Origin: an uncultured Eggerthellaceae bacterium
GTDB lineage: Bacteria > Actinomycetota > Coriobacteriia > Coriobacteriales > Eggerthellaceae
Length of the DNA: 64,000 nucleotides
Assembly: GCA_934648845.1 (NCBI GenBank)
Contig: CAKUFS010000001.1
Coordinates: 1 to 64,000, forward strand
Reading direction: 5' to 3'
Part shown: positions 16,164 through 25,693 of the stretch, piece by piece
Layout: each line of letters opens with the position of its first letter
How positions within the stretch are numbered: position 1 is the stretch's first letter
The notes under the pieces: generated by a model
Databases searched by the model: none
Seen by the model: only the letters and a program-made list of their open reading frames with translations
Told to the model about the DNA's origin: nothing
Position numbers and translations under genes: made by a program

Positions 16164-17015
16164 TTACCGTGCGATGAAAATATGGTTGATATTCCCGAAA
16201 AACTCCTGGTCGAAGACGGGTTCTCGCACAACGGCATCGAAGCAGGAGCGCAACGCGCGTTCAATGGCGTCAAGGGTGTCCCAATCGGTGTTGTCGTTCG
16301 CGTTTTGCGCCAACCCGTTCAAAAGATACATGCCGCCTGGTGCAAGTGCCGTCTTTGCAAGGGAGAGGCCCTGCTCGCTTAAAAGCGGCGCATCTTGTAC
16401 GATTCCCGCAAAACAGTCATTGATGATAGCGTCATAAGAGCCGGGCGCGGCGTTGCGCAGGAAATCCATGCCACCGCAGGCGAAAACAGAAAGGCGACTG
16501 CCGCATTCGCGCTCAAGTTCATCCAAGTAGAAATGACGGCGCGCGATATCGATAACAGCAGGGTCAATCTCAACAACATCCATCTTCACCTGGGGATACG
16601 TTGTAAGAACGTGCTTGGGATACGAAAAAGCGCCACCTCCCAGCATTAAAATGCGACGTGCTTGCGGTAGGGCATCAAAGAGGCAATCGAGCGCACGGCA
16701 ATACGCAAACGGCGGCTCGAAGCGACGCGCCCCCACGAACGTTGCCGACTGGAACCCATCGCCAATTGAAAGCAAGCGCAGCGGTGTTCCGTCCGATGCT
16801 TCTACGTTGAAAACTTGCGCTTCTCCGAACAAGGTGGGGTAGGTGCAGTCTTCGCAGCTTTCCGGGGTTGTGCTGTTGGCGACGATAGCGGTAGCGGCTG
16901 CCTTTATGCCTGCAGCATCGAAAACGTGCGCATCGGCACCTGCGCCTCCTGCGCTTTCTACCCTTGCATCCAGCGTTTCGGCTTTCGCGCCTGTTCCTTC
17001 GCTTATCGCACCCAT
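16164..17015 (-). CDS. Spermidine-synthase-like SAM-dependent methyltransferase-fold protein
   Basis: 283 residues from the ATG at 17015, chosen because AAGGG lies 8 bases upstream; the ATG at 17066 lacks a ribosome site. The first 45 residues are Ala/Thr-rich. The core has the nucleotide-binding glycine motif RILMLGGGAFSYPKHVL, the acidic strand end VVEIDPAVIDIARRHF and YDAIINDCFAG, the arrangement of spermidine synthase and its relatives. Without a neighbouring decarboxylase gene there is no evidence that polyamines are made, so a methyltransferase-fold protein of unknown substrate is the safe reading. It is divergently oriented from the HerA-like gene. Confidence 0.7.
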   Translation of the reverse strand: MGAISEGTGAKAETLDARVESAGGAGADAHVFDAAGIKAAATAIVANSTTPESCEDCTYPTLFGEAQVFNVEASDGTPLRLLSIGDGFQSATFVGARRFEPPFAYCRALDCLFDALPQARRILMLGGGAFSYPKHVLTTYPQVKMDVVEIDPAVIDIARRHFYLDELERECGSRLSVFACGGMDFLRNAAPGSYDAIINDCFAGIVQDAPLLSEQGLSLAKTALAPGGMYLLNGLAQNANDNTDWDTLDAIERALRSCFDAVVREPVFDQEFFGNINHIFIAR

Positions 17016-17123
17016 TGCCTGAACCCTTCTGCACGTATCAATGCCTGTTGTTTCTCGGTTTTTCATTGTGCCAGCAACGGTATAATGACCGCAAGTAAAA
17101 TATTGCGTCGCAGAGGAGGCGTC

Positions 17124-18722
17124 ATGCTTGACGGAAGCAAAATTTGGGTGGGCACGGGCAATCTGAACGCGGAAGACGGCACGCCCGAAAACCGCTGTTA
17201 CCTGCTGTTGAACCAGGCAAACCGGCATGGCATTATCTCGGGCGCCTCGGGCACGGGCAAAACCGTTACGCTGAAACTGCTGGCCGAAGGCTTTTCCCAG
17301 GCGGGCGTTCCTACGTTTATGGCCGACGTCAAGGGCGATGTGACCGGCATGGCGCAGGCAGGCGATGATACCGAGAACATCCAGAAGCGCGTGACGAAGT
17401 TCGGCATTGAGAATTGGAGCTTGCGCGGGTGCCCGTGCCGATTTTGGGATATGCTTGGTGGCGCGGGGGTTCCCGTGCGCGTGACCGTTTCTGAAATGGG
17501 TCCTACGTTGCTGGCGCGCCTGCTTGACCTGACCGATGTTCAGGAAGGCGTTTTGAACATTGCGTTTCGCGTGGCGGACGATAACCAGTTGCTGCTCATT
17601 GACTTGAAGGATTTGCGCTCCATGCTGAACTTTGTGGCGGAGCACAACAAAGAGCTGGAAACAACGTATGGCCACATTGCGCAGGCGTCGGTTGGTGCCA
17701 TTCTGCGCGCGCTCATTGCAGTGGAAGACCAGGGCGGCGATATTTTCTTTGGCGAGCCCGAGCTTGATCTGAACGATTGGTTCGCGTGCGACGCTAACGG
17801 CCACGGCTACGTGAACATCTTGAACGCCGCGCAATTGATCCAGCGCCCAGCCGTATATTCCATGTTCCTGCTGTGGATGCTGTCAAGCCTGTTCACCACG
17901 CTGCCCGAAGTGGGCGATCCCGAAAAACCACGCCTCGTGTTCTTCTTTGACGAGGCGCACTTGCTGTTCGATGGCATGCCCAAGTCTCTGATCAGCAAAA
18001 TCGTGCAAGTGGTGAAGCTCATCCGCTCCAAAGGTGTGGGCGTGTACTTTATCACGCAAAGCCCCAGCGATATTCCCAACGAGGTGCTTGCGCAGCTTTC
18101 CAACAAGGTGCAGCACGGTCTGCGCGCCTATACGCCCAGCGAGCAAAAAGCGGTGAAGGCCGCGGCGCAGGGCTTCCGCGTGAACCCGAAGTTCAATTCT
18201 GAAGAAGCAATCCTTAACTTGGGCACGGGCGAGGCGCTCGTGTCGTTTTTGGATGAGGATGGGCGCCCCAGCGTAGTTGAATACGCGAAGATTTTGCCGC
18301 CGCAATGCCTGATGGCAGCCGCAAACGATGCCACAATGCAAGCGGCGTATTCGGCGCAAGCGCCGCTGCAGGGAAAGTATGGAACGGCGGTGGATCGCGA
18401 ATCGGCGTATGAGATGATAGCCGCCGCCAAGGAAGAGCAGGAAAAAGCCGACGCCCTTGCTGCCGAGCGTGCTGCGTTCGAGAAGGAGAAAGCGGAGTTC
18501 GAGGCCAAGAAGGCAAAGGAAGAAGAAGCCGCCCGCAAGAAAGCGGAAAAGGAAGCGGAGCGCGCCGCGCGTGCTGCCGAGAAAAAAGCGGAAGCAGAAG
18601 AGCGCGCAAAGCAGCGCAAGCAGGAACAGCGCGAACGTCAGATGGCATCGCTGGCCACCAGTTTTACGCGCACGGCAGGTAATCAGATTGTGCGCGGCAT
18701 TTTGGGGAACCTGTTCAAGTAG
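17124..18722 (+). CDS. HerA-like ATPase (DUF853 family) with C-terminal coiled coil
   Basis: 532 residues. Walker A is GASGTGKT (40-47), Walker B is LVFFFDEAHLLF (about 271-282), and SKGVGVYFITQSPSDIP carries the sensor-like Gln. The pattern is that of FtsK/HerA-superfamily DUF853 proteins, which are widespread but of uncertain role, probably DNA-translocating or DNA-processing ATPases. From about residue 430 to 515 the protein is Glu/Lys/Ala-rich and predicted coiled coil. GAGGAGG precedes the ATG. TATAAT at 17081-17086 is a likely -10 box. No nuclease partner (NurA type) is adjacent. Confidence 0.8.
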   Translation: MLDGSKIWVGTGNLNAEDGTPENRCYLLLNQANRHGIISGASGTGKTVTLKLLAEGFSQAGVPTFMADVKGDVTGMAQAGDDTENIQKRVTKFGIENWSLRGCPCRFWDMLGGAGVPVRVTVSEMGPTLLARLLDLTDVQEGVLNIAFRVADDNQLLLIDLKDLRSMLNFVAEHNKELETTYGHIAQASVGAILRALIAVEDQGGDIFFGEPELDLNDWFACDANGHGYVNILNAAQLIQRPAVYSMFLLWMLSSLFTTLPEVGDPEKPRLVFFFDEAHLLFDGMPKSLISKIVQVVKLIRSKGVGVYFITQSPSDIPNEVLAQLSNKVQHGLRAYTPSEQKAVKAAAQGFRVNPKFNSEEAILNLGTGEALVSFLDEDGRPSVVEYAKILPPQCLMAAANDATMQAAYSAQAPLQGKYGTAVDRESAYEMIAAAKEEQEKADALAAERAAFEKEKAEFEAKKAKEEEAARKKAEKEAERAARAAEKKAEAEERAKQRKQEQRERQMASLATSFTRTAGNQIVRGILGNLFK

Positions 18723-18829
18723 GTGATTCGCCCGTTGGCGGTGTCTAGTGGCAGCCGCTGGTGCTGCGCTGGCGACCGTGCTGCGTTGGTGTCGCGCCGC
18801 ACTGGCGCAGGCGGCATCTAGAATCAAAA

Positions 18830-18860
18830 ACGGCGCGTCGGCAATATGCTGGCGCGCCGT
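18830..18860 (-). terminator. Terminator of the two-component operon
   Basis: ACGGCGCG (18830-18837) pairs with CGCGCCGT (18853-18860). Read on the minus strand the stem is followed by TTTTTGATTC, an intrinsic terminator just downstream of the histidine kinase gene. The rest of 18723-18892 shows nothing else. Confidence 0.7.
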
Positions 18861-18892
18861 GTTCATCTGCGGATATGTTACGAAGCCCGTAC

Positions 18893-19927
18893 TTACGCTG
18901 CAGGGATGGCGGGGATAGCCACAATAAAGCAGGCGCCGCCGCCGGAAAGATTCACGGCTTCCACGGTGCCATCGTGCGCTTCCACAATGGATTTCACGAT
19001 AGCCAGTCCTAGTCCTGTGCCGCCCGTGCCGCGCTGGCGTGACGAATCGGTGCGGTAGAAGCGATCGAACAGAAGCTTCGGATCGATATCGCCAAAGCCA
19101 CAGCCGTCGTCTTTCACCGTGATAACGCAGTTGCCCTTCAATCCGCGCAGTTCAACGGTAATGTGACCTCCTGGTTTGATGAAACGGCTCGCGTTTTCCA
19201 CCAGGTTCTGAATAACCTGTTTCATCTGATCGGCATTGCCCAAAATATCGGGCGCTTCTCCCACCACGGCGGTGTTTGCCTGGCGTTCCACCAGAATGGG
19301 GTACAAGTTGTTCATTACTTCTTCGACCACAGTCTTCATGTTCACGCGGCTCATTTCCGCCGCTTGGGTAGTGGAGCCTTCGATTTTTTCGAGCGTAATC
19401 AGGTCTTTTGTCAAGTTGGTCAAGCGTTGTGATTCGCGAATGATGGTTTCACAGAAACGATCGTGCATGTCGGGCGGCAAGTCGGGGTCTTGCAGCATCT
19501 CGGCATTGCCTCGGATGGCGGTAAGCGGCGTGCGCAGCTCGTGGGCAACATCGCTAATGAATTCGGACTGACGTTTTTCGCGCACGGTGAGCTCTTTTTG
19601 CCGCACGTTTGCGTATTGCGCCAGCTCCTCCAAGCAATCGGCCAGGTCATCGGCCTCGTGCAGGCGTCCTTTTCGGGTGAACACAAACGTGGTGCCCTCT
19701 TTGCGGTTGCGCACTTTCTCTGTGAGCTCGCGCAACGGCTCGGTCAGGAAGTGCCCAATAACGTATCCCAGCAAAAACGTGGTAAGCGCAACAGGCACTA
19801 TGCACTCCAGAAACGGAAGGGTTGCAGGGGTGCCGTTGATGGCGTGATTGAGAAACATAGCAAAGCCCGTGGCGAACATTGCCATGAGCGTAGAAAGAAC
19901 TGCGAAATAAAAGCGCAGGTTATTCAT
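18893..19927 (-). CDS. Sensor histidine kinase
   Basis: 344 residues. Two membrane segments (about 5-27 and 41-61) enclose only a very short external loop, so the signal is probably sensed in or near the membrane. A HAMP-like linker follows, then the phosphoacceptor His129 in SDVAHELRTPLTAIRG, an N-box with NLVENASRF, and the ATP-lid glycine motifs DDGCGFGD and GTGGTGLGLAIVKS. It should phosphorylate the response regulator encoded just upstream in the same operon. The target regulon is not visible here. Confidence 0.9.
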   Translation of the reverse strand: MNNLRFYFAVLSTLMAMFATGFAMFLNHAINGTPATLPFLECIVPVALTTFLLGYVIGHFLTEPLRELTEKVRNRKEGTTFVFTRKGRLHEADDLADCLEELAQYANVRQKELTVREKRQSEFISDVAHELRTPLTAIRGNAEMLQDPDLPPDMHDRFCETIIRESQRLTNLTKDLITLEKIEGSTTQAAEMSRVNMKTVVEEVMNNLYPILVERQANTAVVGEAPDILGNADQMKQVIQNLVENASRFIKPGGHITVELRGLKGNCVITVKDDGCGFGDIDPKLLFDRFYRTDSSRQRGTGGTGLGLAIVKSIVEAHDGTVEAVNLSGGGACFIVAIPAIPAA

Positions 19928-20046
19928 TGTTTTCAGCTTTCTTGAACTGCGTTAACTGCATGTGCTGCGCGCTGGGCGGGGCGCATGCGCCTTAGGTATT
20001 TAGGCTTGAAGGCGTCTGCATGTGTCCCGTTGCTCAACGCTGCCGC

Positions 20047-20742
20047 CTATTGCTTGAAACGGTATCCGTAGCCGCGCACCGTTTCCACCAGGCCGGGGTC
20101 GTATCCGGCAGCTTCAATCTTGTCGCGCAGGCGCTTGATATGGGTGTCAACCGTCTTCGTTTCCGTCAGGTATTCCCAGCCCCAGGCATCGCGCAGCAAA
20201 TCCTCGCGGGAAACCACCTTGCCTGCGTTTTTCATGAGCGCACCCAGCAGCTCGAACTCGCGGGGGGTCAGCTCAATGGGGCCTTTATCGCCCGTTGCAG
20301 TGTGCGCACCTTCGTCCAGCGTAATGCCGCTAGCAACAATCGTGTTGCCATCAAGGCTGTTGTCGCTGGCGGATGCGCGACGCAAAAGCGCACGCACGCG
20401 GGCAATGAACTCGCGCACGCCGAAGGGCTTCGCCAGGTAATCGTCGCCGCCAATCTCCAGGCCAACTACCTTGTCAAGTTCGGTATCGCGTGCGGAAAGG
20501 AACAGAACCGGCGCTGCGGAAATCGAACGAATGCGGCGACATAGCTCGTAGCCGTCAATGCCCGGCAGCATGATGTCAAGCACGAACAGGTCGTACGGTT
20601 TTTCGCGCGCCATGGCAAGGGCCTGCTCGCCGTTATCCACCACATCGGCCAGGTACCCTTCCTTGCGCAGGGCGTACCCCACGAATTCCGTGATGGATGC
20701 TTCGTCGTCAACAACCAAGATACGTGTTTGTTTGTCGCTCAT
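20047..20742 (-). CDS. OmpR/PhoB-family response regulator
   Basis: 231 residues: receiver domain with the acidic pair DDE near residue 12, phosphoacceptor Asp56 in LFVLDIMLPG and the conserved Lys in YLAKPFG; then a winged-helix DNA-binding domain with LTPREFELLGAL and VDTHIKRLRDKIE. It is the first gene of a two-gene operon with the histidine kinase. No nearby target site was identified. Confidence 0.93.
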   Translation of the reverse strand: MSDKQTRILVVDDEASITEFVGYALRKEGYLADVVDNGEQALAMAREKPYDLFVLDIMLPGIDGYELCRRIRSISAAPVLFLSARDTELDKVVGLEIGGDDYLAKPFGVREFIARVRALLRRASASDNSLDGNTIVASGITLDEGAHTATGDKGPIELTPREFELLGALMKNAGKVVSREDLLRDAWGWEYLTETKTVDTHIKRLRDKIEAAGYDPGLVETVRGYGYRFKQ

Positions 20743-20990
20743 GCTTCCTTGTCCCTTCTTTTCCGTCTGCGCCTGCTGTTTGCGGCCGTCGTTTGCGCTT
20801 GTTGTGCGCTTCAGGCGGGTTTTCTCGCGTGGCTTGCTCGTTTATAATGTGCTCGTTCAAAACGCGTGCATCAAAACGCGCGCCCCGAACACGTGCGTGC
20901 GCTTAAAAATGCACGCCGAAAGGCTTTTTGCTTAACGTAAAACTATACCGAGAAACTACCTGTAGTTTATCAGCGGTTGTAAAGGTTGTC

Positions 20991-21773
20991 ATGATTATGT
21001 TACTAACTATTGACGTGGGAAATACCCATACCGTTATCGGCGGTTACGAAGGCGATTCGCTGCAGTTTGTGTGGCGCATGGCAACCAACAAAAAGCAAAC
21101 GGAAGACGAAATCCGCGCAACGCTGAGCTCGATGTTCTTCGCGCAGCGCCTGGATTGTTCCTGCGTTAACGGCGTGGCGCTTGCATCGGTGGTGCCGCAG
21201 CTTTCTATGGCGTGGAAGCGGGTGGCGCGTGATTTGTTCCATACCGAGGCGTTCGTGTGTACTGCAGAAGCAACGGAAGGCCTGTTCAAGGCTGATTATC
21301 CCAACGTGCATGAGATTGGCAGCGACCGTGTTGCCGATGCCATTGCTTCGGTTCACTTGTACGGCGCGCCTGTGGTGGTGGTTGATTTTGGCACGGCCAC
21401 TAATATTGAGGTCGTGAACAAAGAGGGCTTGTTCGTGGGCGGCATTATTGCGCCCGGCGTGAGCACATCGGCATCGGCGCTTTTTTCGTATGCGGCGAAA
21501 CTTGCCGCAACGGAGCTGGTGGATCCCGGCGTGGCCATTGGCACCAGTACGGAAACCGCTATTCAGTCGGGCATTGTCTACGGCGAAGCGGGACGCGTTG
21601 ACGGACTGGTGCGCCGCATTTTTGCGCAGCTAGGCTACGAAGCGCCCGTTGTAGCCACGGGAGGACTGGCTCCCATTATTGCTCCCTGCAGCGAAACCAT
21701 CACAGATCAGAACGCCGAGCTTACGCTGGAGGGCCTTCGCTTGGCGTTCAACTGGAAAGAATGCACAAAATAA
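20991..21773 (+). CDS. coaX: Type III pantothenate kinase
   Basis: 260 residues of the ASKHA kinase fold. The phosphate-binding TIDVGNTHTVIGGY is at the N-terminus, IGSDRVADA in the middle, and VDFGTATNIEVV followed by GGIIAPGV is the family hallmark. It phosphorylates pantothenate in the first step of coenzyme A synthesis. The ATG at 20991 is preceded by AAAGG. Upstream (20743-20990) are a TATAAT at 20843-20848 and a small perfect hairpin AAACTA-CCTG-TAGTTT (20953-20968) whose role is unknown. Confidence 0.92.
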   Translation: MIMLLTIDVGNTHTVIGGYEGDSLQFVWRMATNKKQTEDEIRATLSSMFFAQRLDCSCVNGVALASVVPQLSMAWKRVARDLFHTEAFVCTAEATEGLFKADYPNVHEIGSDRVADAIASVHLYGAPVVVVDFGTATNIEVVNKEGLFVGGIIAPGVSTSASALFSYAAKLAATELVDPGVAIGTSTETAIQSGIVYGEAGRVDGLVRRIFAQLGYEAPVVATGGLAPIIAPCSETITDQNAELTLEGLRLAFNWKECTK

Positions 21774-22031
21774 AAATCTGGTAACAATTCCTCTTCCGAG
21801 CTAATACAATAGTGTCACAGGAAGATATTTCTGCTGATAAGCAGCCATTTTTTTTGAGCTTGCGAAGAGGGAGATCGCAACAGTATTCTGCGCGCTATGA
21901 ATGTTGCTGGGATAGCCCTACGCTTTTTCGAAGCCTTCAATATCTTCTTGAGATTTTTGCGTTTTGCGTCGTAGTATGCAGGTAACGGCGATAGGCAACG
22001 GAAAAGTGAGCTATTGAGAGTGAGGAAAAAC

Positions 22032-23699
22032 ATGCCAAGCGATATCGAAATTGCTCAGGCGGCAACGCCGGAACTCATTAGTGAAATTGCCAAGAAAGTA
22101 GGCATCAAGGACAAGTACCTTGAGGTTTATGGAAATTACAAGGCTAAAGTCGATTTTAATCTGCTTCGCGAGGAAGAACATACTCCTGGCAAGCTTATTT
22201 TGGTAACCGCAATTAACCCGACCCCTGCGGGCGAAGGAAAGACCACCACAACTGTTGGCTTATCTGACGCGTTGTCCAAGCGCGGTAAGAATGTGGTTGT
22301 TGCGTTGCGTGAGCCTTCGCTGGGACCTGTTTTTGGTGTTAAAGGTGGCGCGGCTGGTGGCGGATATGCCCAGGTCGTTCCCATGGAAGATATTAATTTG
22401 CACTTCACGGGCGACTTTCATGCTATTGGCGCGGCAAATAACTTGCTGGCCGCTATGCTGGACGCCCACATCCATTTCGGTAACGAGCTGAATATTGATC
22501 CCGCCAAGATCACGTGGCATCGCGCTGTTGACATGAACGATCGCCAGCTGCGCAACATCGTGAGCGGTTTGGGCGGCAAATCGAATGGCGTGCCGCGCGA
22601 GGATGGCTTTGACATTACGGTTGCCAGCGAAATTATGGCAATTTTCTGCCTGTCAACGTCTATCACCGACCTCAAGGAGCGCTTGGGTCGCATTGTGGTG
22701 GGCTATACCTACGACGATGAACCCGTAACGGCGCATCAGCTGCACGCGGAAGGCGCCATGGCAGCGTTGTTGAAGGACGCTATTAAGCCGAACCTGGTGC
22801 AAACGCTTGAAGGAACGCCCGCGTTTGTGCACGGCGGTCCCTTCGCGAACATTGCGCACGGCTGCAACTCCATTATGGCAACGCGCATGGCGCTGGCACT
22901 GGGCGATTACACCGTAACGGAAGCTGGATTTGGCGCTGACCTGGGAGCTCAGAAGTTCCTGGACATCAAGTGCCGTCTGTGCGGCCTGAAGCCCGATGCC
23001 GTGGTTGTTGTTGCTACGGTGCGCGCGCTGAAGAACCACGGCGGTGTTGCGGTGATCGACCTGAACCAGGAAAACCTGGAGGCGCTGGAAGCGGGTCTGC
23101 CGAACTTGCTGCAGCACGTAGAGAACATCACGCAGGTCTACAAGCTGCCGTGCGTGGTTGCCATCAACGCGTTCCCCACGGACACGAAGGCCGAGCTAGA
23201 CCTGGTTGAAGCCAAGTGCAAGGAGCTGGGCGTAAACGTTGCGCTGTCCGAAGTTTGGGCCAAGGGCGGCGAAGGCGGCTTGAAGCTTGCCGACGAAGTG
23301 ATTCGTTTGTGTGATCAGCCGAGCGACTTCCAGTTCTCCTACCCCGACGACATGGGTCTGGCGGAAAAAATCGAAACCATTGCCAAGCGCATTTACCATG
23401 CCGATGGCGTGATTTTCGAGCCCAAGGCGCAGCGTGAGATTGAGCGCCTGGAGAAGCTTGGCTTTGGCGACATGCCGGTGTGCATTGCCAAGACGCAGTA
23501 CAGCTTCTCCGACGACGCATCGAAGAAGGGCGCGCCGCGCGACTTCAAGATTTCCGTGCGCCAGGTAAAGGTAAGCGCAGGTGCAGGCTTTGTTGTTGCG
23601 CTTACGGGTGAAATCATGACTATGCCTGGCCTGGGTAAAGAGCCTTCTGCTTTCAAGATTGACGTGGACGAAACGGGTAAGATTTCCGGCTTATTCTAA
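22032..23699 (+). CDS. fhs: Formate--tetrahydrofolate ligase
   Basis: 555 residues, full family length. The P-loop NPTPAGEGKTTTTVG (62-76) and the HFTGDFHAI region that follows are typical. It joins formate to tetrahydrofolate with ATP, entry to the methyl branch of one-carbon metabolism. The ATG at 22032 has GTGAGG five bases upstream. It heads the fhs-fchA-folD cluster. The 258-base leader (21774-22031) holds TACAAT at about 21805 and a short CTGCT-GATA-AGCAG stem followed by eight T (about 21830-21856), probably ending coaX transcription. I could not recognise a tetrahydrofolate riboswitch in it. Confidence 0.95.
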   Translation: MPSDIEIAQAATPELISEIAKKVGIKDKYLEVYGNYKAKVDFNLLREEEHTPGKLILVTAINPTPAGEGKTTTTVGLSDALSKRGKNVVVALREPSLGPVFGVKGGAAGGGYAQVVPMEDINLHFTGDFHAIGAANNLLAAMLDAHIHFGNELNIDPAKITWHRAVDMNDRQLRNIVSGLGGKSNGVPREDGFDITVASEIMAIFCLSTSITDLKERLGRIVVGYTYDDEPVTAHQLHAEGAMAALLKDAIKPNLVQTLEGTPAFVHGGPFANIAHGCNSIMATRMALALGDYTVTEAGFGADLGAQKFLDIKCRLCGLKPDAVVVVATVRALKNHGGVAVIDLNQENLEALEAGLPNLLQHVENITQVYKLPCVVAINAFPTDTKAELDLVEAKCKELGVNVALSEVWAKGGEGGLKLADEVIRLCDQPSDFQFSYPDDMGLAEKIETIAKRIYHADGVIFEPKAQREIERLEKLGFGDMPVCIAKTQYSFSDDASKKGAPRDFKISVRQVKVSAGAGFVVALTGEIMTMPGLGKEPSAFKIDVDETGKISGLF

Positions 23700-23811
23700 A
23701 ACGTTAGCGTGATTGCAGTGAACCGCGCGAGCGCCCGCAATGCGGAAATCGCGGCGAAGCGGTCGCGGTGCATGGTGCGGCGTGGTAAGCGATGGTTACG
23801 AATGCAGACAT

Positions 23812-23864
23812 AAAGGCTGCTTGTCGGGGTTGCTGGTGCATCCGCGGCGGGCAGCTTTTTCTTT
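23812..23864 (+). terminator. Terminator or attenuator between fhs and fchA
   Basis: AAAGGCTGCTTGTCG (23812-23826) can pair with CGGCGGGCAGCTTTT (23845-23859), including a few G-T wobbles, and is followed by TTCTTT. It suggests that fhs is at least partly transcribed separately. The remaining 23700-23998 gap shows no gene I would support. Confidence 0.65.
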
Positions 23865-23998
23865 AAGCTGTTGCGTAGGATTGTTTGCGCGGGGCTATGC
23901 GCCCTCAGGTGAATTGTTATCGAGCCGTGCTTGGCTTATGGGAGCGGGGCTTAATGCCGCCCAGGTCATGCACTGCTTTAGTGGACAAGGAGAATCGC

Positions 23999-24619
23999 AT
24001 GGTAGACACAACGTTTCTTGATGAATTAGCGTCGAAAGCCCCGACTCCCGGTGGCGGCGGCGCTTCTGCTTATGTGGGGGCTATTGCGGCGGCTTTGGCG
24101 TCCATGGTGGGCAATTTGACAGTGGGGAAAAAGACATACGCTGCGGTGGAACCCCAGGTGAAAGAGCATTTGGATCAACTTGAGGCTTTGCGCGGCGACT
24201 TGTTGGGACTTATCGACGCCGATGCGGCTGCGTTCAAGCCCTTGGCGGTTGCGTATGGCCTGCCGAAAGACACGCCCGAGCAAAAGCAGGCGAAAGAAGA
24301 GGCGCTGCAGGCGGCATTGCGCGACGCATGCCTGGTCCCGCTGCGCATTATGGAAGTGTGCTGCGTTGTTCTGTCGGAGGCTCGTTTCATGGCAGAAAAC
24401 GGCTCTAAGCTGGCGGTTTCCGATGCGGGTGCATCGGCGCTGCTTGCGCGCGCGGCGGCAGAAGCGGCAAGCTTGAACGTCTTTATCAATACGGGCACTA
24501 TGGCTGATAGGGAATTGGCGGCAAACTTCGAAAAGCAAGCCGACGAGCTTATCGAACGCGCAAATGCTGAAGCAGAGCTGGTGGGTGCGTTGGTGATTGG
24601 CGCCATTCGTAAAGCGTAA
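23999..24619 (+). CDS. fchA: FTCD cyclodeaminase-family protein, probable methenyl-THF cyclohydrolase
   Basis: 206 residues of the formimidoyl-tetrahydrofolate cyclodeaminase family, recognised by APTPGGGGASAYVGAIAAALASMV at the N-terminus (split here by length as LASKAPTPGGGGASAYVGA and following residues) and MVGNLTVGKK. An AAGGAG ribosome site precedes the ATG. In acetogens FchA supplies methenyl-tetrahydrofolate cyclohydrolase activity beside a FolD dehydrogenase. The gene order here is the same, and the adjacent FolD lacks cyclohydrolase residues, so this enzyme most likely performs that step. Histidine or glycine/purine degradation is the alternative, but no such partner gene is nearby. 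Confidence 0.85.
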   Translation: MVDTTFLDELASKAPTPGGGGASAYVGAIAAALASMVGNLTVGKKTYAAVEPQVKEHLDQLEALRGDLLGLIDADAAAFKPLAVAYGLPKDTPEQKQAKEEALQAALRDACLVPLRIMEVCCVVLSEARFMAENGSKLAVSDAGASALLARAAAEAASLNVFINTGTMADRELAANFEKQADELIERANAEAELVGALVIGAIRKA

Positions 24620-24744
24620 AAGGCGCAAAGGCTCTCGTTCGCGTTGATTCGGCAAGAGAAAGATGGTGCTTGGTTCACCAGAATCGAAAAACTTCGCGGG
24701 CAGAACAAGGCTCGCTGGACTTCAATAGTTTAGGAGGAAATGGT

Positions 24745-25590
24745 ATGGCAGTGCTCCTTACAGGAAAAGAAGTTTCGAATGCAGTGAAAGAGCGTGTGGC
24801 AGAGGGCGTTAAAACGCTGGCTCAATCAGGTATAACGCCGACGCTCGCCATTTTGCGTGTGGATGAACGTCCCGATGATTTGTCCTACGAGCGTTCGGCG
24901 ATCAAGGTCGCTGCAACGCTGGGCATTGAGGTTCGCTCGATTGTCTTGCCGGCCGATGCCACGCAAGAGCAAATCGAGGTTGCCATTGACGGCATCAACG
25001 ACGATGCCTCCATTCATGGCTGCTTGATGTTCCGTCCTCTTCCCAAGGGAATTGACGAAACGGCGCTGTGCAATCGCCTGGATGCGCGCAAGGACATGGA
25101 CGGCATTGGGCTTTCTTCATTGGCGGGCATTTTCGCTGGCACAGGGCAAGGCTACGCGCCCTGCACGGCACAGGCTTGCATTGAGATTTGCGATTACTAT
25201 AACGTGTCTGTCCAGGGCAAACGCGTGGTAGTTATTGGCCGCAGCTTAGTTATTGGCAAGCCGGTCTCCATGCTGTTCTTGCAGCGCAATGCAACGGTGA
25301 CCATTTGCCATTCGCGTTCAGAGAATCTTGCGGAAATCACGCGCGAAGCTGATGTGGTGGTATGCGCAACGGGACGCGCCAAGGCGTACGATGCGCGTTA
25401 CTTCAGCGCAGGTCAAACCGTGATTGATGTGGGTATTAACGTGGATGACCAGGGAAATCTGTGCGGTGATATTGACTTCGATTCCGTTGAGCCCATTGTT
25501 GCCGCCATTACGCCCGTTCCTCGTGGTGTGGGGTCGGTTACAACAGCTCTTTTGATGGAACATGTGGTGAAGGCTGCCGCTATGGCGTAA
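24745..25590 (+). CDS. folD: FolD-type methylene-THF dehydrogenase lacking cyclohydrolase residues
   Basis: 281 residues with the FolD layout, including PCTAQACIEIC, VVVIGRSLVIGKPVSMLF (dinucleotide loop) and ITPVPRGVGSVTTALLMEH. The active-site Tyr48 is present in LSYERSAIK, but the Lys expected four residues later (K54 in E. coli, K56 in human) is Ala52. The Gln of the VQLPLP motif is Phe96 in GCLMFRPLP. The Asp of KDMDG (Asp119) remains. The Lys is needed for cyclohydrolysis, so this protein is probably a dehydrogenase only, paired with FchA upstream. GGAGG precedes the ATG at 24745. Confidence 0.9.
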   Translation: MAVLLTGKEVSNAVKERVAEGVKTLAQSGITPTLAILRVDERPDDLSYERSAIKVAATLGIEVRSIVLPADATQEQIEVAIDGINDDASIHGCLMFRPLPKGIDETALCNRLDARKDMDGIGLSSLAGIFAGTGQGYAPCTAQACIEICDYYNVSVQGKRVVVIGRSLVIGKPVSMLFLQRNATVTICHSRSENLAEITREADVVVCATGRAKAYDARYFSAGQTVIDVGINVDDQGNLCGDIDFDSVEPIVAAITPVPRGVGSVTTALLMEHVVKAAAMA

Positions 25591-25672
25591 AATTTGAAAG
25601 ATGCGCGAATGCGCGTTGACGGATGCGTGTCCGTGCTTCTGGATGCGCATGAGCAACTTGCAATTTTTCCGT

Positions 25673-25693
25673 GCCCGCGCGTTTTGCGCGGGC
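25673..25693. terminator. Hairpin after folD
   Basis: GCCCGCGC (25673-25680) pairs perfectly with GCGCGGGC (25686-25693) around GTTTT. There is no downstream T-run, so termination is likely but not certain. Confidence 0.45.

Noticed and set aside
21774..22031. Tetrahydrofolate riboswitch in the fhs leader
   Set aside because: The leader is long enough, but I could not find the conserved core; only a short terminator-like stem is visible.
23740..24021. 93-codon frame before fchA
   Set aside because: It overlaps the fchA ribosome site and start and covers a terminator hairpin; no protein-like features.
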